Below, piece by piece: positions 31,667 to 32,608 of a stretch of 32,608 nt of DNA (positions are counted from its first letter, which is position 1; every line of letters begins with the position of its first letter). The position numbers and the translations under genes were made by a program. The notes beneath the pieces are model-generated. The model was not told where the DNA came from, made no database searches, and saw only the letters and a program-made list of their open reading frames with translations. The DNA comes from an uncultured Spirochaetaceae bacterium (GTDB lineage: Bacteria; Spirochaetota; Spirochaetia; Sphaerochaetales; Sphaerochaetaceae): assembly GCA_944389155.1 (NCBI GenBank), contig CALXLI010000061.1, positions 1-32,608 on the forward strand, given 5' to 3'.

Positions 31667-32608
31667 TCATAAACCGCCTTTACTGAATATTGATGATGCA
31701 TTGAGAGCAAAACGCCAAGCTGGAATTACTTTTATTGTGCCATGCTTTGACTCAAGCACATCATCTGTATTCATAGATACGATAATGCCTTCCCTCAAGC
31801 CTGTTTCTCCCATCGCTGCTTCAAGGCTTTTCACTTCCCTATCCATTGCAGCCTCATAATCATCCGTTACCTGTATAAGAAACTTTGGAGTATTATCATC
31901 ATCTGAAAGGATGAAGTCTGTCTCAAAATCTTCCTTTGTCCTGTAATAACAGACATTCAGATGCGAATACCTCAATATAACAGCAAGTACTATATGCTCA
32001 AGAATGATACCATTTGCCGAGCTGAACTCCCTGAAAAGAACTGCCATCTGATGATCTATCACATAAAGCTTCCTAGGATTCCTGTCCTTTTCCTTCTCCG
32101 TTCCATAGATAGCAATCTCTTTCATGAAGCATGTATCACACATCATATTTATATATGATGACACAAGCGCTATCGAGGTTTTGAAACCTGCACTATCCAA
32201 TATATTAACAAGCTTTCGCACAGAATATGGAGAGCCGGAATTCTTTACTATCCTCTTCATAAGTGCACGAAGCATTGAACTGCGTGTTATATCATAGCGA
32301 TCGATGATGTCACGGGAGAATGTCAGATCATAATAACTGTTAAGAACCAGTTTCCTCAGTTCAGTATTATCGTTGGAATATAACTGAGGATATGAACTTC
32401 TCTTCATATATGACAGAAACTGCTTTGCAAGCATGTTTCTCTCATCATCTGAATAGAACTCCTTCATTTCATGTCTTATGCCATTGAAACTGAGAAATTC
32501 ATTGAATGATAGCGGATAGAATTCAAGGGGTATACAGCGTCCACGAAGTGCATCTGCTATATCAGTACTGAGCATTCTTGCACTTGAGCCTGTTATCACA
32601 ACATGGCA
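31667..32608 (-). CDS. AAA+ ATPase with DUF4143 domain, 5'-truncated by window edge
   Basis: The frame is open to the right-hand edge, so the N-terminus with Walker A and B is missing. The visible part starts HVVITGSSARMLSTDIADAL, then RGRCIPLEFYPLSFNEFLSF, the sensor-1 region and following block of the AAA_14 family (ATP-binding proteins with a C-terminal DUF4143). The rest matches the DUF4143 layout: TFSRDIIDRYDI, a winged-helix-like middle (YSVRKLVNILDSAG..), then a nuclease-like end with KFLIQVTDDYEAAMDREV. These proteins are common in spirochaetes and gut anaerobes and their role is poorly known. About 313 residues visible. Confidence 0.85.
   Translation of the reverse strand, partial: CHVVITGSSARMLSTDIADALRGRCIPLEFYPLSFNEFLSFNGIRHEMKEFYSDDERNMLAKQFLSYMKRSSYPQLYSNDNTELRKLVLNSYYDLTFSRDIIDRYDITRSSMLRALMKRIVKNSGSPYSVRKLVNILDSAGFKTSIALVSSYINMMCDTCFMKEIAIYGTEKEKDRNPRKLYVIDHQMAVLFREFSSANGIILEHIVLAVILRYSHLNVCYYRTKEDFETDFILSDDDNTPKFLIQVTDDYEAAMDREVKSLEAAMGETGLREGIIVSMNTDDVLESKHGTIKVIPAWRFALNASSIFSKGGL

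Noticed and set aside
31667..32608. Defence or toxin-antitoxin gene
   Set aside because: Family membership (AAA+/DUF4143) alone does not support this, no partner gene is visible and the N-terminus is missing.

Overview
The window looks like a spirochaete chromosome, probably of the Sphaerochaeta/Treponema group. The signs are two Cys-less ABC substrate-binding proteins that begin FAGGSSES and FAGGASES after the signal peptide, a PnrA(TmpC)-type purine nucleoside ABC operon, a long group-X phosphofructokinase, and an exported MTA/SAH nucleosidase recalling Borrelia Bgp. No rRNA, tRNA or CRISPR array was seen. Placement is by family resemblance only; no search was run.

Layout. 1-824: 3' part of an unrecognised protein gene (+). 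1160-8377 (-): a sugar catabolic operon that reads LacI repressor, substrate-binding protein, two permeases, two Gfo/Idh/MocA oxidoreductases, TIM-barrel isomerase. It has a LacI-type operator at its head and a hairpin terminator at its end. The last oxidoreductase carries a 71-bp duplication that has frameshifted its C-terminus. 8515-13654 (-): ligA, a PLP aminotransferase, a ModE-like HTH protein and a phosphofructokinase, ending in a strong terminator. 13743-20148 (+): an exported 5'-nucleotidase, an FMN reductase, a three-subunit xanthine-dehydrogenase-like complex whose large subunit has lost the usual molybdopterin signatures, and a flavodoxin. 20137-21746 (-): a ParB-fold protein and a metallophosphoesterase. 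21812-27480 (-): purine nucleoside receptor, ATPase, two permeases and purine nucleoside phosphorylase, behind a near-consensus sigma70 promoter. 28162-28932 (+): exported MTA/SAH nucleosidase. 29119-29424 (-): a small decayed group II intron lying directly behind a terminator. 29484-31421 (-): a lipoprotein with two tandem beta-helix-like repeats, whose promoter has ten G residues between -35 and -10, a classic phase-variation layout. 31667-end (-): 5'-truncated AAA+/DUF4143 ATPase.

How the parts may work together (inference). The exported 5'-nucleotidase and exported nucleosidase can release nucleosides and bases outside the inner membrane. The PnrA transporter imports nucleosides, and the phosphorylase splits them. 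The sugar operon resembles oxidise / rearrange-or-eliminate / reduce pathways that run through 3-keto sugars. The lipoprotein probably varies in expression between cells.

The most unusual items are the poly-G promoter, the intron relic behind its terminator, the degenerate xanthine-dehydrogenase-like complex, and the duplicated and frameshifted oxidoreductase end.
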